Assembly: GCF_000003815.2 (NCBI RefSeq)
Contig: NC_049982.1
Location: forward strand, 5,237,105-5,299,104
DNA: 62,000 nt
Direction: 5' to 3'
Source: Branchiostoma floridae
Taxonomy: Eukaryota; Chordata; Leptocardii; Amphioxiformes; Branchiostomatidae
Below are positions 12,950 through 25,690 of this stretch, piece by piece. The notes under the pieces are model-generated. The model ran no database searches. It saw only the letters and a program-made list of their open reading frames with translations, and had not been told where the DNA came from. Both the position numbers and the translations under genes were made by a program. The number at the start of each line of letters is the position of its first letter. Positions within the stretch are counted from its first letter, which is position 1.

Positions 12950-13352
12950 CTTTACATAAAGACCTCCTAGCCATTTATATACACACTCAAACATGTACAA
13001 GTGACTACCTCTACTTTCATAATGTGTGTAAAGAGCACCTGGCCATTGCTATACAGTCAAACCTGTATTATTGACCTCCTGTATATAAGGACCACCTGAT
13101 CATATACAGTCACATATGCACAAGTGACCACCTCTACATAAGGACCACCTGGCCATTGACATATTTTAGTCAAACCAGTACAAATGGCCACCTCTATATA
13201 AGGACCACCTAGCCATTGATGTAAGGTCTTGTACAAGTGACCACCTCTACATAGGGACTACCTGTAACCAACAGTCAAACCTGTGCAAGTGACCACCTCT
13301 ACGTACAATAAGGACCACCTGACCATTGATTCACAGTCAAACTTGTACAAAC
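12950..13352 (+). repeat. Minisatellite, unit about 60 bases
   Basis: Six or seven imperfect copies of ACAGTCAAACCTGTACAAG, TGACCACCTCTACATAAGGA and CCACCTGGCCATTGA. Probably a decayed tandem element; no gene. Confidence 0.85.
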
Positions 13353-13799
13353 TTGTTTATCATCATCATGAACTATCGCCCCTGGAGGGCAGGGTAAGTC
13401 CTGGGCTCCTTGCCAGTTGATGAGCCATAGCTGCTCCCAGGTCCTCAATGTCAATAAAGTGTTACTCCCAAAGACTGTTGTATAATGGCTAACCATGACA
13501 GATACATCAACAGTGATTTGTTTTATTTACAATTTGGTTCTCTTCTCCCACATAGATCTATTTTGATGCAATTCTGAGTTTAGTTTCTTAACAACTTTGG
13601 AATACTAAGTGTAAAGTACCGAAAAGATAGAAACTAGAATTACGTTGCATTAGTAGAAAAACCCGTGGTTATTCGATCGCCTACACGAGGGTGTAAAAGT
13701 AATAAAGTCGACCGTTTGGGTGGTGATTCGTCTTCCTGGTTATCAGCAGGGAACATTTTCGCCTGGGGGAGACTTCCCACCGACGTTGAGTAAGGACAG

Positions 13800-15345
13800 C
13801 CATTACTGTTACCACGATGCAAGGTCTCGCGTGCTGGTGGATGTAGATGGGTGTGTGGGCGTTAGGTTCCTGTGGAGTTGGGTTTCTTAGAATGTGTGAT
13901 AAAAAGAGATTTCCGAGGAAGAGGACGGCCGTGAAATGTTTTGCACTCAAGATGTTTTAAGTTGATAAAGATTCCGTGGATAAAATCATTACATGAAGAT
14001 GAGGAGTCTAGTTTATTGGTTATGATATAGACGGTGCATGGGTGTTGGGTATGCCTGTAGGGAGGGATTTCTTACTGTGTTGAAGTTCAGGAAAACTAGT
14101 ATGTTGTACAACGTATGGTGATGATCCAAGAATTTTTCTATGTCCAAGATGTTATGAGTTGATTCTGTGGATAGCATCATTTACAAGATGATGAAAGGTC
14201 TATCTTATTGGTATAGAGTACATGGGTGTTAGGTATGCTTGTAGGGTAGGGATTTCTTACTGTGTTGAAGTTAAGGAAAACTAGTATGGTGCACAGTGTT
14301 TGTATATGGTGATGAGTAAAGGATTTTTTTACATCCAAGATGTTGTAAGTTGATAAAGATTCTGTGTATAAGATCATTACAAGATGAAATGTCTAGTTCA
14401 CTTCTGGATCATCGATGTTGTGTGTGTGTGGGCGTTAGATACATCTGAGTTCTTAGATTGGGAAAACTGTTGCCATAAATGTTTTACATCCAAGATTATG
14501 TAAGTTGATGTAACGTCATATCAGTACAACATGAGAGTTCTACATGTAGTTTACTGCTGGATTATGGATGTTGTGTGGGGGTGTTAGATACAACTGTGGG
14601 ATCCGATTTCGTAGATAACCAGTTTCACAACTGGCCATAAAATGTTTTATATAGTTACGAGATTATGTAAGTTGATGAAGATTCTGTGTATAAAATCATT
14701 ACAAGATGAAAGGTCTAGTTTACTGCTGGATCATCAATGTTGTGTGTGTGTGTGGGCGTTAGATACATCTGAGTTCTTAGATTGGGAAAACTGTTGCCAT
14801 AAAATGTTTTACATCTAAGATTACATAAGTTGATGTAACATGATATCAGTACAAGATGAGAGTTCTAAAGTTTACTGCTGGATCATCGATGTTGTGTGTG
14901 TGGGAGGTAGATACACCTGTTGGATCCGATTTAATAGATTACCGGTTGCACAACTGGCCATAAAATGTTTTATATACGAGATTACGTAAGTTGATGGAGA
15001 CTCTGTATAATATCAGTACAAGATTAGAGTTCTTAGTTTACTGCTGGATCATCAATGTTGTGTGTGTAGGAGTTAGATACACTTGTGGTATCTGATTTCT
15101 TAGATTGGGAAAACTGTTGCCATAAAATGTTTTACATCCAAGATTACGTAAGTTGATGTAACATAATATCAGTACAAGACGAGAGTTCTTAGTTTACTGG
15201 TGGATTATCAATGTTGTGTGTGGGTGTTACTGTTAGATCAAACTTTGGGATCCGATTTCTTAGATTATACAAACTGTGGCCATAAAATGTTTCATGTTCA
15301 AAATTGTGTAAGTCGATGAATATGCTGCGGATAAGACATCAAGGA
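13800..15345 (+). repeat. Tandem array, unit about 160-195 bases, with a dimeric higher-order pattern
   Basis: Nine copies of AAGATTATGTAAGTTGATG begin near 13951, 14148, 14338, 14493, 14660, 14817, 14977, 15140 and 15301. From the third on, two variants alternate. One has GATGTAAC and a GGATCCGATTT/CACAACTGGCCAT half; the other has GATGAAG and TTAGATTGGGAAAACTGTTG. The true repeat is therefore a dimer of about 320 bases. Most copies carry a GTAAGT word. Confidence 0.85.
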
Positions 15346-15639
15346 AACTTTTCATCCTTGGTGCAAGCAAACAAACTGTCCTCCTTCCATTCTTGATACA
15401 TTCTTCCACTGCAAAATGGAGACCAAAAAATAATGCCCAAGTATGTGATCAACTCTCTAGTTCTTAGAAGAGTACAATGCGCACTTGTGCCTTTTTATGG
15501 ATTTTGCTGTCAGTTCCTCGCCGCGAGGAGGACAAGAAGAATCATAGATGCTGAGATGGCTGGGCGCTCCTCATACGCAGCAGTGCACCCCATGGGACTG
15601 ATTCCCACGTCAACTGGAACACATATTTCACCCAACTTT

Positions 15640-17085
15640 CTGCTGCTCAGCAAGATAAAAAGTTAAAAACTTCCCACGTGGCCCGCGGCGACGTAAGCAT
15701 TATGAGTGTAACTGAGCATTGTGTGGCTTGGGAGCCATTTGCGAACTTCCCTCACGCTGTGCCATGTTCCATTAGACTTCAATTTTTCAAGGAGATTAAA
15801 GTTAAAAACTCCCAAAGCCATTTGTGAACTTCCCTCCTGTTGTCTGTGTGTAAGGTGTTCCATTAGGCTTCAGTTTTTCAAGGAGATAAAAGTGAAAAAC
15901 TTCCACAATGGCCTGTAGGGACATGTGTTACGAGTATTGAATATGGTATCAATTGGGGATTCTATTTGTGCACAGCGAGTGCTCAGACATTGTGTTTTGT
16001 GTAGGGTTAACTACCAATTGTTTTTCCTTGACTGTGTATTTCCTTGACATTGCTGTTTTTCAGTAAGATCTAAGTTAAAAACTCCCAGAATAGCCTGCAA
16101 GGATGTAAAGATTGTGACTATCAAATGTCATGTCACAGGGGATCTGTACTTATGGGTATACCTCCCACACAGCATGCCTAGCATAAGGGTTTCTATCCAG
16201 TTTCAACAAGATGGAAAATAAAAACTCAGATCAAGGCCTGGAGTGATGCGCTGCATCATTGGGGATCCTGTATTTACCACTTCTCACACATTATGCTTGG
16301 TGTGAGGGCATTGCATGGGACTTGCACCGAGATTTAAGTTATGTGTAAGAAATCCATGATGCCCTGCAGTGATGTGAGCATTATGGGTTATTGAATGTTG
16401 TGTGGCTTGGGATCCCGTTTATGCACTTCCAGGATGATGCTTTGTGTAAGGGTGCTCCGTCAGACTTCGCTTTTTCAACAACATAAAAGCTGAAAACTCC
16501 TGAATGACCTGTAGTGCTGGAAGCATTATGTCTATCGACTGTTGTGTGGCAGAGGATTCAAAGTGAACTAACCGTACAAAGTGTGATGTTTTGTGTAAGG
16601 GTGTTCTGACAGACTAACCTTTTTACGAGAAGACAAAAGCTGGAAACTGCCTTAATGGTCTTGAGTGCTGTAAGCAGCATGTCTATCGATTGATGCATGG
16701 CAGAGAATTCAATTGTGAACTGACAGTACAATGTGCGTCATTCTTTGTAAGAGTTTTCGATCAGACTTTCCTTTTTCAGCAAGATAAAAAGGAGAGACTC
16801 CCATAATGGTCTTGAGTGATGGAAGCATTATGTCTATTGAACGTTGCGTGGTGGTAGAGGATTCACAAGTGAACTAACCGTAAAATGTGTGATGCTCCAT
16901 GTAAGGTTGTTCCACAAGACTTTCCTTTTTGAGCAAGATAAAAGGCTAGAAACTCCCTGCATGGCCTGGAGTGTTGCATGGCAGGGGATCCAAATGTGAG
17001 CTTCCTGTATGTTTTGCCTTGTAAGGTGTTCTGTTAGACCTCTGTTCTTGCATGAGATAAAAGGGAGGAACCATCACTCCACCAG
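15640..17085 (+). repeat. Tandem array, unit about 145 bases (about eleven copies)
   Basis: Copies are marked by CAAGATAAAAGTTAAAAACTCCC, a GGCCTG.AGTGATG.AAGCATTATG segment, and TGTGTAAGGGTGTTCC.TTAGACTT. They diverge steadily and vary from about 90 to 180 bases in length. Open frames inside are incidental. Confidence 0.8.
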
Positions 17086-17640
17086 TAGGTGTTTTATATT
17101 GGAGAATACAGTGTCACATGTCACAGGGGAGTAATTCCCTCCCCTTACATGCGCTAATGCATCATGTCGAGCGAATGGTTTATCAAAGTTTCTTGGAAAG
17201 ATAGTGGCCTTGCTTTTACATGTAACTTTTCTCTCTCGAGGACACATGAACAAGAGGATACAGTACTTTATACCCTGATCCACTCACTCACTGCCTACCA
17301 AACTTAAAGCTTACTCTGAAGGAAATGTTTTAACTGGACAATGTGATCCACTGAACTTTTTCAGGACCTGTGTCATCTTATTTACACAGACTAAGGTAGC
17401 AATGGTGTAGTACAGGGGATTAAAATAACTACTTTCACAGTAGTTGCCATTTCAGTACCATGGGCAGGATACAAATAGCACAACTACATGCACAAGAGCT
17501 TTCATAAGCATCCACAGTAACGTGCCTTTTAGAAACAAGGACAGGGATAACAATTTATTATACAAAGATTGCTGCACATCATAGTCAGTGGGTCTTCCAA
17601 GAAATGCTACTACTAGTACTACTAACTACTAATAATGTTG
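17086..17640. other. No feature recognised
   Basis: No supported gene or element. Confidence 0.4.
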
Positions 17641-19240
17641 ACTTACTCAATGTTTCATGGCCCACAAGTACTGATGAATTGTTTCATGAATGCTGCATGC
17701 ACTGTAGTTCCTCTTGTGGAAAAGTGCTACCTTGGGTATTGGCTGCAAAGTTCTCACATCATTGAGAGGAGAAATCTGCAATAAATGACCCAACATTGCC
17801 TGGAATAATTCATAGTATAGCATCCTTACAACCATAATACAGTATGTAACAGTATGAAAATGGTACATAGTACTGGGAGCTTTCTCAACAAATCATAATT
17901 ACTTTTGATGAATGGACTTAAACATTTAACTTAACACAAAGCAAGTTTTTGTTTGGTGCAGTTGATTTTAGGTATGGTTTTAGTTTGTACAACTTACAGA
18001 AAAAGGATTTCAGGCACTACCTTCTCTGATTCTCCATTTTCATGAATGCTGCATAATTCCTGGTGATAAAATGGCTGCCTTGAGTATAGTACATGCGCCA
18101 TCTGTTATCCCTCTCATTTGAGCATCGTCACCATTTGGAGTTAAGATCTGCCCTTAGGCTAGTGGCCCCCAATTGCCTGTCGTTATTGGATTCCAGCATT
18201 CAAAATGGCACCCTCAGGAAAACACAGTTTTTGATGAATTAACAACAGGCAAACAAAATGGATGGTTAGAATGTTACCTGCACAATAGTGTAGGTATACA
18301 AAAAGTGTTTTAAGTCCTGCCTACTGCATGTAATACCTCAATTTCATTGTGCTAAGAAAAGGCTAACCTAGCCTGGGTATACAAATGTACATTGTACATC
18401 CTTCATGTTTATCACTCTCGATGAGCATTATCACTAGTTTGGAGTTAAAATCTGCCAGTAGTGGCCCCGAATTGCCTCGCATTCTTGAATACAGGATGTA
18501 ACGGCATTCAAAATGGTACCCTTGAGAACATTTTAAAAACATACTTTTTGATGAATTAGCAACAGGCAAACAAGATGGTTGGTGAAATTTTGTTTTAGGT
18601 TGCTTTTGAATGTTCCCTGCACCAGTTTAGGTATACAAAAAGTTTTGCTTACTGCATATAATACAGTAACTCCATTTCATGAATGCTACATAATTCCTCT
18701 TGCTACAAAAGGGCTACCCGGATATACATTGTACAACGTTCCCCATCTTTCATCACTCTCTATGAGCATTATCACCAGTTTAGATATGCCCTAGTGGCCC
18801 CAAATTGCCTGTCATCATTGGATACAGAATGTAACGGCTTTTGAAATGGTACCCTCGGGAACATGGTTTTTGATGAATAAACAACAGGCAAACAAAATGA
18901 TGAGTAAAATTTGTGTCTTGGGTTGCTTTTAAATGATACCTCTACCACCAGCAGTGTAGGTATACAAAAAAGTGACAAAAAGTGACAAAAAGACAAAAAA
19001 TCAGGATACAACACCATTCAAAAAGGTACTCTCTGGAACATTTTCAAAGCATCATTTTTTATTCAAGACCTAAGGGGCAAACAAATGCAGTAATGCAGGT
19101 AGAGTTTTCCTCTATTTGGTATGTCCTTACCAAACCCTACGCATCGATTCTTAAATCTCATGAATGCTAGAAAAAGTCTACCTTGGGTATCCATCCCTCA
19201 TCTGTTCTCCCTCTGGTGTGAGCATTATCATCATTTTGGG
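17641..19240 (+). repeat. Tandem array, unit about 310-340 bases (about five copies)
   Basis: Each copy has CATGAATGCTGCATAATTCC, GAGCATTATCACCAGTTTGG, GTGGCCCCAAATTGCCTGTC, TTTTTGATGAATTAACAACAGGCAAAC and TAGGTATACAAAAAG. Copies centre near 17.75, 18.15, 18.45, 18.8 and 19.1 kb. Confidence 0.8.
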
Positions 19241-19334
19241 GGGAGGGGGGCTAAACCTGCAATCAACTGCGGAGCGTGACACTTGGAGATTACAGGAAGT
19301 CTGTCATCAATCTGGGTAATCCACCTCTCAGGGT

Positions 19335-19795
19335 GGTAGTTACCTCATCTCTGGTTGATGGTTAAAGTGTCACTGTGCGTGGTTGTTCCTTTGCAAGGGT
19401 TTAAATGGGATTAAAGATGGGATCACTGCAGTAAACAGGGATAAAAAATTGCTGCAATTTCACCTTGAAAACTAACTTGTAATTGGGGCATTTGAGGACA
19501 AACAGGGTGGCAAGAAAATGATGAAAAGTAACAAAGGGCATCTGTTTCCTTGACCTCATCTCTGGTTGGTGGTTAAAGTGTCACTGTGCGTGGTTGTTCC
19601 TTTGCAAGGGTTTAATGGGATAAAGGATGGGATCACTACTGTGAATGGGGTTAAAAATTGCTGTGATTTCACCTTCAAAACTAACTTGTAATTGGGGCAC
19701 TTGAGGACAAACAGAATGGCAAGAAAATGATGAAAAGGGCATCAAATTGTTTCTTTGGTCTACAAAATGTGTAAGGTGGTGAGATCTCAAGTACT
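19335..19795 (+). repeat. Direct tandem duplication, unit about 220 bases
   Basis: ACCTCATCTCTGGTTGATGG at 19340 and ACCTCATCTCTGGTTGGTGG at 19553 begin two units about 90% alike through GACAAACAG..TGGCAAGAAAATGATGAAAAG. Confidence 0.9.
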
Positions 19796-19799
19796 TACT

Positions 19800-20320
19800 G
19801 ATAATCAGGGCATTTTAAGACATGAGTTCTCGATAAAGGAGGTTGCAATTGTTTTGGAAGCTGTCAAGTAAAACTAAAAGAGTGGTGTATTCATGAGGTT
19901 TCAATAGTATCAGCTGCAGTAATTAAACCTCTATACAGTGAATATGTATCATACACTTATGTGTACATCTGTTTTATGTCTTTGTATTTGTCCTTTGACT
20001 GTTACCAAGCCCTGGACGAGTTAGGGGCAAAAAGGTATCTCAGTAAACTCAATAAGCTCAATATTCCCTTTAGTTGTTGTGAAAACAAGCAATCTAAGTG
20101 TAATCAAGCATAGCTGCATATCTAACCATTTTGATCATGCAACATTTTTATTGCCTTCACTCATTGACATGCAGGTATAAACATTGTAAATGTCAGGCCA
20201 TCTGGGTTTATCATCACAATGTTCACTTATCTCCCTGATTACCTTTGTTACCTGTGCTTGTGCTGATAATGAAAACTGTGGGAGGTTCACTGCCCTTGAC
20301 TGGAGTCAAACTTCACACCT
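19800..20320. other. No feature recognised
   Basis: Spacer between two tandem arrays; no gene seen. Confidence 0.4.
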
Positions 20321-20324
20321 GGGT

Positions 20325-21080
20325 TCTCAGTCAGAGCTCCCCTGTACACTGCAGTGATTTCTGACTGACAGGGCAATGTGTAGTTCAGTACCCGTGGGAA
20401 ATACAATTGTGCATTGTGTCTAATGTCAAATTTTTATTACTTTGCAAAAGTTTTTTTAAAAGATCTGAACAACTAGCTTTCTATTCAAATCGTCCCTGTA
20501 CAATGCACACAGTACTCTGCAGTGATTTCTAACTGATGGGGGCAATGTGCAGTTCAGTACCTTTGGGAAAAACAATTACCTGAGGTGCTGGGCACAAGCG
20601 TTCTGTCTAATGTCAAATTTTTATTAGTTTGCAAATTTTTTTTTTTTTTTAGGTACTGTCTAATGTTAAGCTCTTATTGGTTTGCAAAAGTTTTGTAAAA
20701 GATCTGAACAACTAGCTTTCTATTCAAATCGTCCCTGTACAATGTACACAGTACTCTGCAGTGATTTCCAACTGATGGGGGCAATGTGCAGTTCAGTACC
20801 TGTGGGAAACACTATTAGATGAGGTGTTGTGCATTGTGTCTTATGTCAAATTTTTGTTAGTTTGCAAAAGTTTTTTCTTAGGCTCTTATTCAGAGCTCCC
20901 CTGTACGCTGCAGTGATTTCCGACTGATGGGGGAAATGTACAGTTCAGTACCTTTGGGAAAAACAATTAGCTGAGTTGCTGGGCACAAGCAAGGTGTTCT
21001 GTCTAATGTTAAGTTCTTATTAGTTTGCAAAAGTTTTTATTTAGGATCTGAACACTTTGCTTTCCATTCAAAACGTACCT
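20325..21080 (+). repeat. Tandem array, unit about 190-240 bases (four copies)
   Basis: Each copy has CCTGTACA.TG, CTCTGCAGTGATTTC, GGGGGCAATGTGCAGTTCAG, CTAATGTCAAATTTTTATTA and GATCTGAACAACTAGCTTTC. Copies begin near 20335, 20493, 20735 and 20890. Confidence 0.85.
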
Positions 21081-21249
21081 GTTATTATACTGCAATATCG
21101 GAGAAGGCAAATGTATCATAACCTGTATTGAAAAGTAAAAGTAGCTGCGGTATTTTCCTGTTGAAGTGTTTGTATCAAGTATTGTTTTATCAGTTTGAAG
21201 TCTTCAGTATCTAAAAAAAATGACTTTTAGTAGGTAACTTTTTTACAAG

Positions 21250-21700
21250 GACTGACACATTCTCAACTAAAACGAGAAATTCTCCATACGATATCTGCAG
21301 ATTGCAGTCACCTATCTGCAGACTGCATATACCTATCTGCAGACTGCAGTCACCTACCTGCACACTGCAGTCACCTATCTGCACATTGCAGTCACCTATC
21401 TGCAGGTGCTGATAGGTATCTGCAGATAGCAGATACCTGACTGCAGACTGCAGTCACCTATCTGCACACTACAGTAAATGTGCTAAGACTGCATACACCT
21501 ATCTGCAGACTGCAGTTACCTATCTGCAATTTCCATACAGGTGAATGCAATCAGTTCAGTCCGTAGACTGTATATTACATCAAAAGTATGATATTGTTAA
21601 ATTGTCATGTTTACTTACGAAAGTAATAGAACATAGAGCCCTGTTAACCTGCATCAGATCTGTCATACCTGACTTCTAATTACAGTTACTAACGAGCAGC
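21250..21700 (-). repeat. Inverted duplication, arm A (uninterrupted copy with 20-base minisatellite)
   Basis: Contains a minisatellite of ACCTATCTGCAGACTGCAGT at 21290-21535 plus flanks GAGAATTTCTCGTTTTAG (as complement) and CCTGTTAACCTGCATCAGATC. The whole segment is the reverse complement of 31380-32560 minus the two elements inserted there. Confidence 0.85.
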
Positions 21701-22640
21701 AAAAGTGACTTCTGGTGGAAATTTCTCTGTAATGGCTTTCCTGTATTTTGTTTGCCATGTTCGTTTCAAATTGGTTATTGTAATTTGGACACCTAAGGTC
21801 TTATCGATGAGTTTTTTCTTCCCATAGACTTCTTTGTTATAATACATGTTTTACATGGGCACGTTCATAATGAAGCTATATTAAATTTCAGCAGATTTTT
21901 CATTCTTTGTTGAGCACATTTACCCTATACCCAAAAAATTGCCAACTTCAACTATACATAGGCTCTTTTTTTTATAGCAATTCAAAACTATGATTAGTCA
22001 ATCCCCACAAAAGGCACTTTTTCCCTGCTAGTGTACAACCGCACCACTCAGAACCCACGACTGTGTACCTTCGACCTAGCGCGCGGCTGCAAAACTTTAT
22101 CTGCTAATTTATATTCAGTTACAAACAAGCTTTCACCAATCTGACTTTTGAGATCAGTTCCGCTGGCTAAAGGGGAATTTCTCACCGCTAAACTCAGGAG
22201 TCCATGCCGTTTATTTTTTGGCTTGGATCTCTTTGAGGTCGTTTTAGGCAGACTGTTACACATAAAAGCAATTTTTGAGGGGCGACATGAAAACCCTTGT
22301 TATATGTTCCTTAATATCTTGTGAACAATATTGGTGTCCATATTGCCCCTCATTTATGCCAAAAATATTCATTATGAAAGAATTTGAAGTGTCTATACAT
22401 ATAGGAAATGCCTGGGTAGGGTCTGCATGGGTTTATTTAATGTCATATTATTTTACAAACACGCAGTTACATAATTCAAAATGCGGAATGCAGCAAAAAT
22501 TCAGGTGTTTATACAATATATTCTTTGATACATAATCTGTTGGAAAACTAAATGAATGTGGAATACATCTTTGTTGCTATTTTTTTCAGAGAATTAAGTG
22601 CTCTAAAAGAAAAGATTTTAACGTTGCTTCCAAGATCCAA
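21701..22640. other. No feature recognised
   Basis: The minus-strand frame at 22263-22048 (71 codons, lysine-rich) has no recognised domain and no strong support. Confidence 0.4.
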
Positions 22641-23500
22641 GCTGGTTTGGACAGGCTGGATATATTCCTCAGGCCCCTGTTAGTTCTGTCATCATTAATT
22701 AGCCATGAAATCAGGCTACTGTCTTAAGTCAACAATGTTCTCTGGGGGTGGGGGGTGGATCTTGAAATTTGTCTCAGAGGCAGCATGATATATTCCCAGC
22801 ACCAGCACTGTAACTGTTTGTACCATACAGTGTACTGTCTCTAAGGAATGTAAGCTGACACACTCATGTGTACCACTACATGTAGGTCGAAATTCAAAGT
22901 TCCTTCATCAAGTTCAATACACATTAGTACACAAGCCATATTCAATAATTCTTGTGCCTTTCTTGACAGTTTTCGAATTCCAAGGAACACAATACACATA
23001 TACCAAATATAATACCCTCATTGTTTAGAATAGATGGGTAGCAGATGTTCACGGCATGCAGGGCACTGACATACTGGACAGGGTGTATCAGGTATCCTTG
23101 CTTCAAGATCTATACTTCAAGCAGATGTTGGGGAAAATATATGATGTTTTCTGACCAGAAGAGGTTCTTCTGACAGCCACTTTTGCTGCGCAAAAAATAG
23201 TACAATCTTTCACCACAAGATCTGCCATCTGAGTTCTAGCTTCTGTCTTGTCCAAGATTGCATAGCTGCTGAAAGTATATGGGAAAAGTCTTCCCACAGA
23301 AAGATTCTACACTCCAGAAACTGTAGACTAGCACTATTATGAGAAAATTCTACAGAAGTTTCATTACATTCTCCTCTGTCTATGAGGTGTTTGGAATCTA
23401 AAAAAAACGTAAGAGTCAACTTGACATTCAACATAATCCCTCCCAGGTAAATATTAATTACCCTGTAAATTTGCTGGGCAAACATCATCATAATTTTCTG
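22640..23500. repeat. Old segmental duplication, copy 1 (pair at 25690-27100)
   Basis: Shares CATGAAATCAGGCTACT, CAACA.TGTTCTCTGGGGG, AGCAGATGTTGGG and GATGAGGTGTT..GAATC in the same order with 25690-27100. Strongly diverged. Confidence 0.6.
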
Positions 23501-24660
23501 AGTAAAAGATTACTTTTTGACATTGCTCAACAAGGTTTAAGTATAGAATCAATCTTAGGTCCTCAATAGAAGGGACTAAGGGGCTATGTCCCCTATATTC
23601 CAGATGTGGTCAGTTCCACATGGATTCGTTGTCCCTGAGGCCATAGTACCAGGGAAATGCTGCCCTGCCTGATCCCTTATGGGGTAATACAGACCAGGCG
23701 CTTGGTCAAACAGACTCACACAACTTCTTTGTCTTTGTGGCCTGTAGCATGTACATGTGGCCCAGAGAGAGACAGAGGAGCTAGCTCCAAGACAATGATA
23801 TGAGTAGAGTTGATCTATCCTTTACAATTAGATTCAGTGATGTCTAGCTACTGGACAATAAGACTCCCCCAGAAATTCATTTAAATGTATGCAAAGGCAT
23901 GTTTTACATGTATATCATAATACAGATGTGTACTTATCAATTCTGACTGACTTCTCTAAGTTCCCCTTCTATCTTCCTAAAACAAAGCCAAACACAATTT
24001 ACAAAAGGCAACCTGATTGACATTAAAGACAAAACAGGTGGATATTAATTTATTGTGTGTTTGTCAAGCTCATTTCAGATTTTGAAGAAAAGAGCAAGAT
24101 ACAATGTACATGTACATGTACATGTACAGTGTGTGTGTACACATACTTTTGTAGAGTAGAGTAGACCTTGACCTATTAAAGATGCACTAATCTAGGGATT
24201 GAAATTTGAAAGTGTTGCATCAAGTGTCAACATGTGTGTAATACAACCTTCTCTGTGTTGAGGACAACATGCATATGGGAGTCATCAGGACCAGATTAGT
24301 CATGCTTGGCCTCACATTACAGGAACTAGGATTTTGATGTACCATTGAATCTTGAGAGAAAAGACAAGTACTCTACTCTGCAAGTACCCGACGCAAACTT
24401 TGATTAAGATACTGTAACCATTTTGCTATTACAGAATTTGTAAATATTCAACATTTATACTGCCTTGAAATGTGTTTGTGACAATCCTGGCGTATTTGCT
24501 ACTTCATCAGATTCTCACGAACTGGTCTGAAAGTCAGGCAACTGTTGAGCATTCTATTCATCATTGTTCTGGCCTATATGTCTCGCGGGGGATTTAGAAG
24601 AGGACTTTCTCCCATTTTTGACCCTTCTTGAAAGACAGGCAAAATCCCCCCCCCCTAGCT
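23501..24660. other. No gene recognised; ACATGT hexamer run
   Basis: ATGTACATGTACATGTACAT near 24104-24127 is a tandem ACATGT run. Otherwise nothing supported. Confidence 0.4.
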
Positions 24661-24720
24661 TATTATTAAACCCAACACTATTGCCACTAGGCCAAATGGT
24701 TTAATTGGTGGCACTTGAAC

Positions 24721-24908
24721 ACCACTGTTACACTATTCCCCCTTTTCTTTTTTAGGTTCATCCTCGAATCTCCGAGTTTGATATTCCTGTCCGGCATACT
24801 TTGCCATTACTCACAGGGTCAGAGTGCAATCACTGAAACACTAGAGGCGAGTAGAAACAGTTTCCTAACTCCCGGGATTCGGACTGCAGCGCCAGATGCA
24901 CTGGTCAG
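24721..24908 (-). mobile_element. Short retroposon with 16-bp target-site duplication
   Basis: TTGGTGGCACTTGAAC occurs at 24705-24720 and 24909-24924 and brackets 188 bases. On the minus strand these begin CTGACCAGTGCATCTGGCGC and contain AGTCCGAATCCCGGG, a B-box-like word, and end in an A/G-rich tail. This fits a tRNA-derived SINE inserted by LINE machinery. Confidence 0.65.
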
Positions 24909-24924
24909 TTGGTGGCACTTGAAC

Positions 24925-25690
24925 TGCTAAGTGCTACTTGGATCAATTTCAAAATTCATTGAACTATAACCCTGTTAATGTCACATAACTCATTATAGAA
25001 AAAGTGGGACACTTTCACAGTCTTCCACTGCTTCCAGAAACTTGAGAAGTCAAACCCCCAAAGCTTAGATTGTAGCTCTCAGCAGTCCAGATTATTTCTA
25101 GAATAGCCACTTGTTTTTACTTGTCACCATTGTTATCTATACCAAAGTCTTTTATTTTCAGTATGTTTACTATATATTCTGTATGTTTCATGTTGCAATT
25201 AGCCCTCAGGCAAGAACTTGCAAATAAACTTTCTACATTTAGAATCACAGGGGATAGGCCATAGTTGACTTTTCATTGAATTTTGGTTCCTAAGTCCACC
25301 ATCAGCACCCAGAATAATAGGTAGTTTGGGTGCCTCTGAGTTTTACACGAATGACTCAATGAGTTCCGATCCAGCTCTGTTACCAACGCCCTGCTATGGG
25401 CAGGCCCTGTTGTGCAACATTTTGGCTATGCGTGTAAAGACCAATGGGAATGCGGGTGTAAGAGCCAGAGGAGTGCGCTGAAGTCGTGTTATTGCAAGAC
25501 CCTGTGTTTAGGTGACTTTGTGGCACTACATGTACATGTAGCTTGTCATCTCCTATATGTGTCTTATAAGAAATAGATATTTCTTTTCTTCCTAGCTAGT
25601 AGACATACAGAAGATCGATGCCTAAAGATAGATTTTCGTACACAAAAACTGACTGGGCAGGCTACCAACTGTGGAGAAGCTCCTTATATA
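24925..25690. other. No feature recognised
   Basis: No supported gene or element boundary. Confidence 0.4.

Noticed and set aside
21290-21535. CRISPR-like array
   Set aside because: The repeats are contiguous imperfect 20-base units without unique spacers in a eukaryotic sequence; it is a minisatellite.
22048-22263. Lysine-rich 71-codon minus-strand ORF as an exon of another gene
   Set aside because: No family resemblance, no clear splice sites, and nothing similar nearby.
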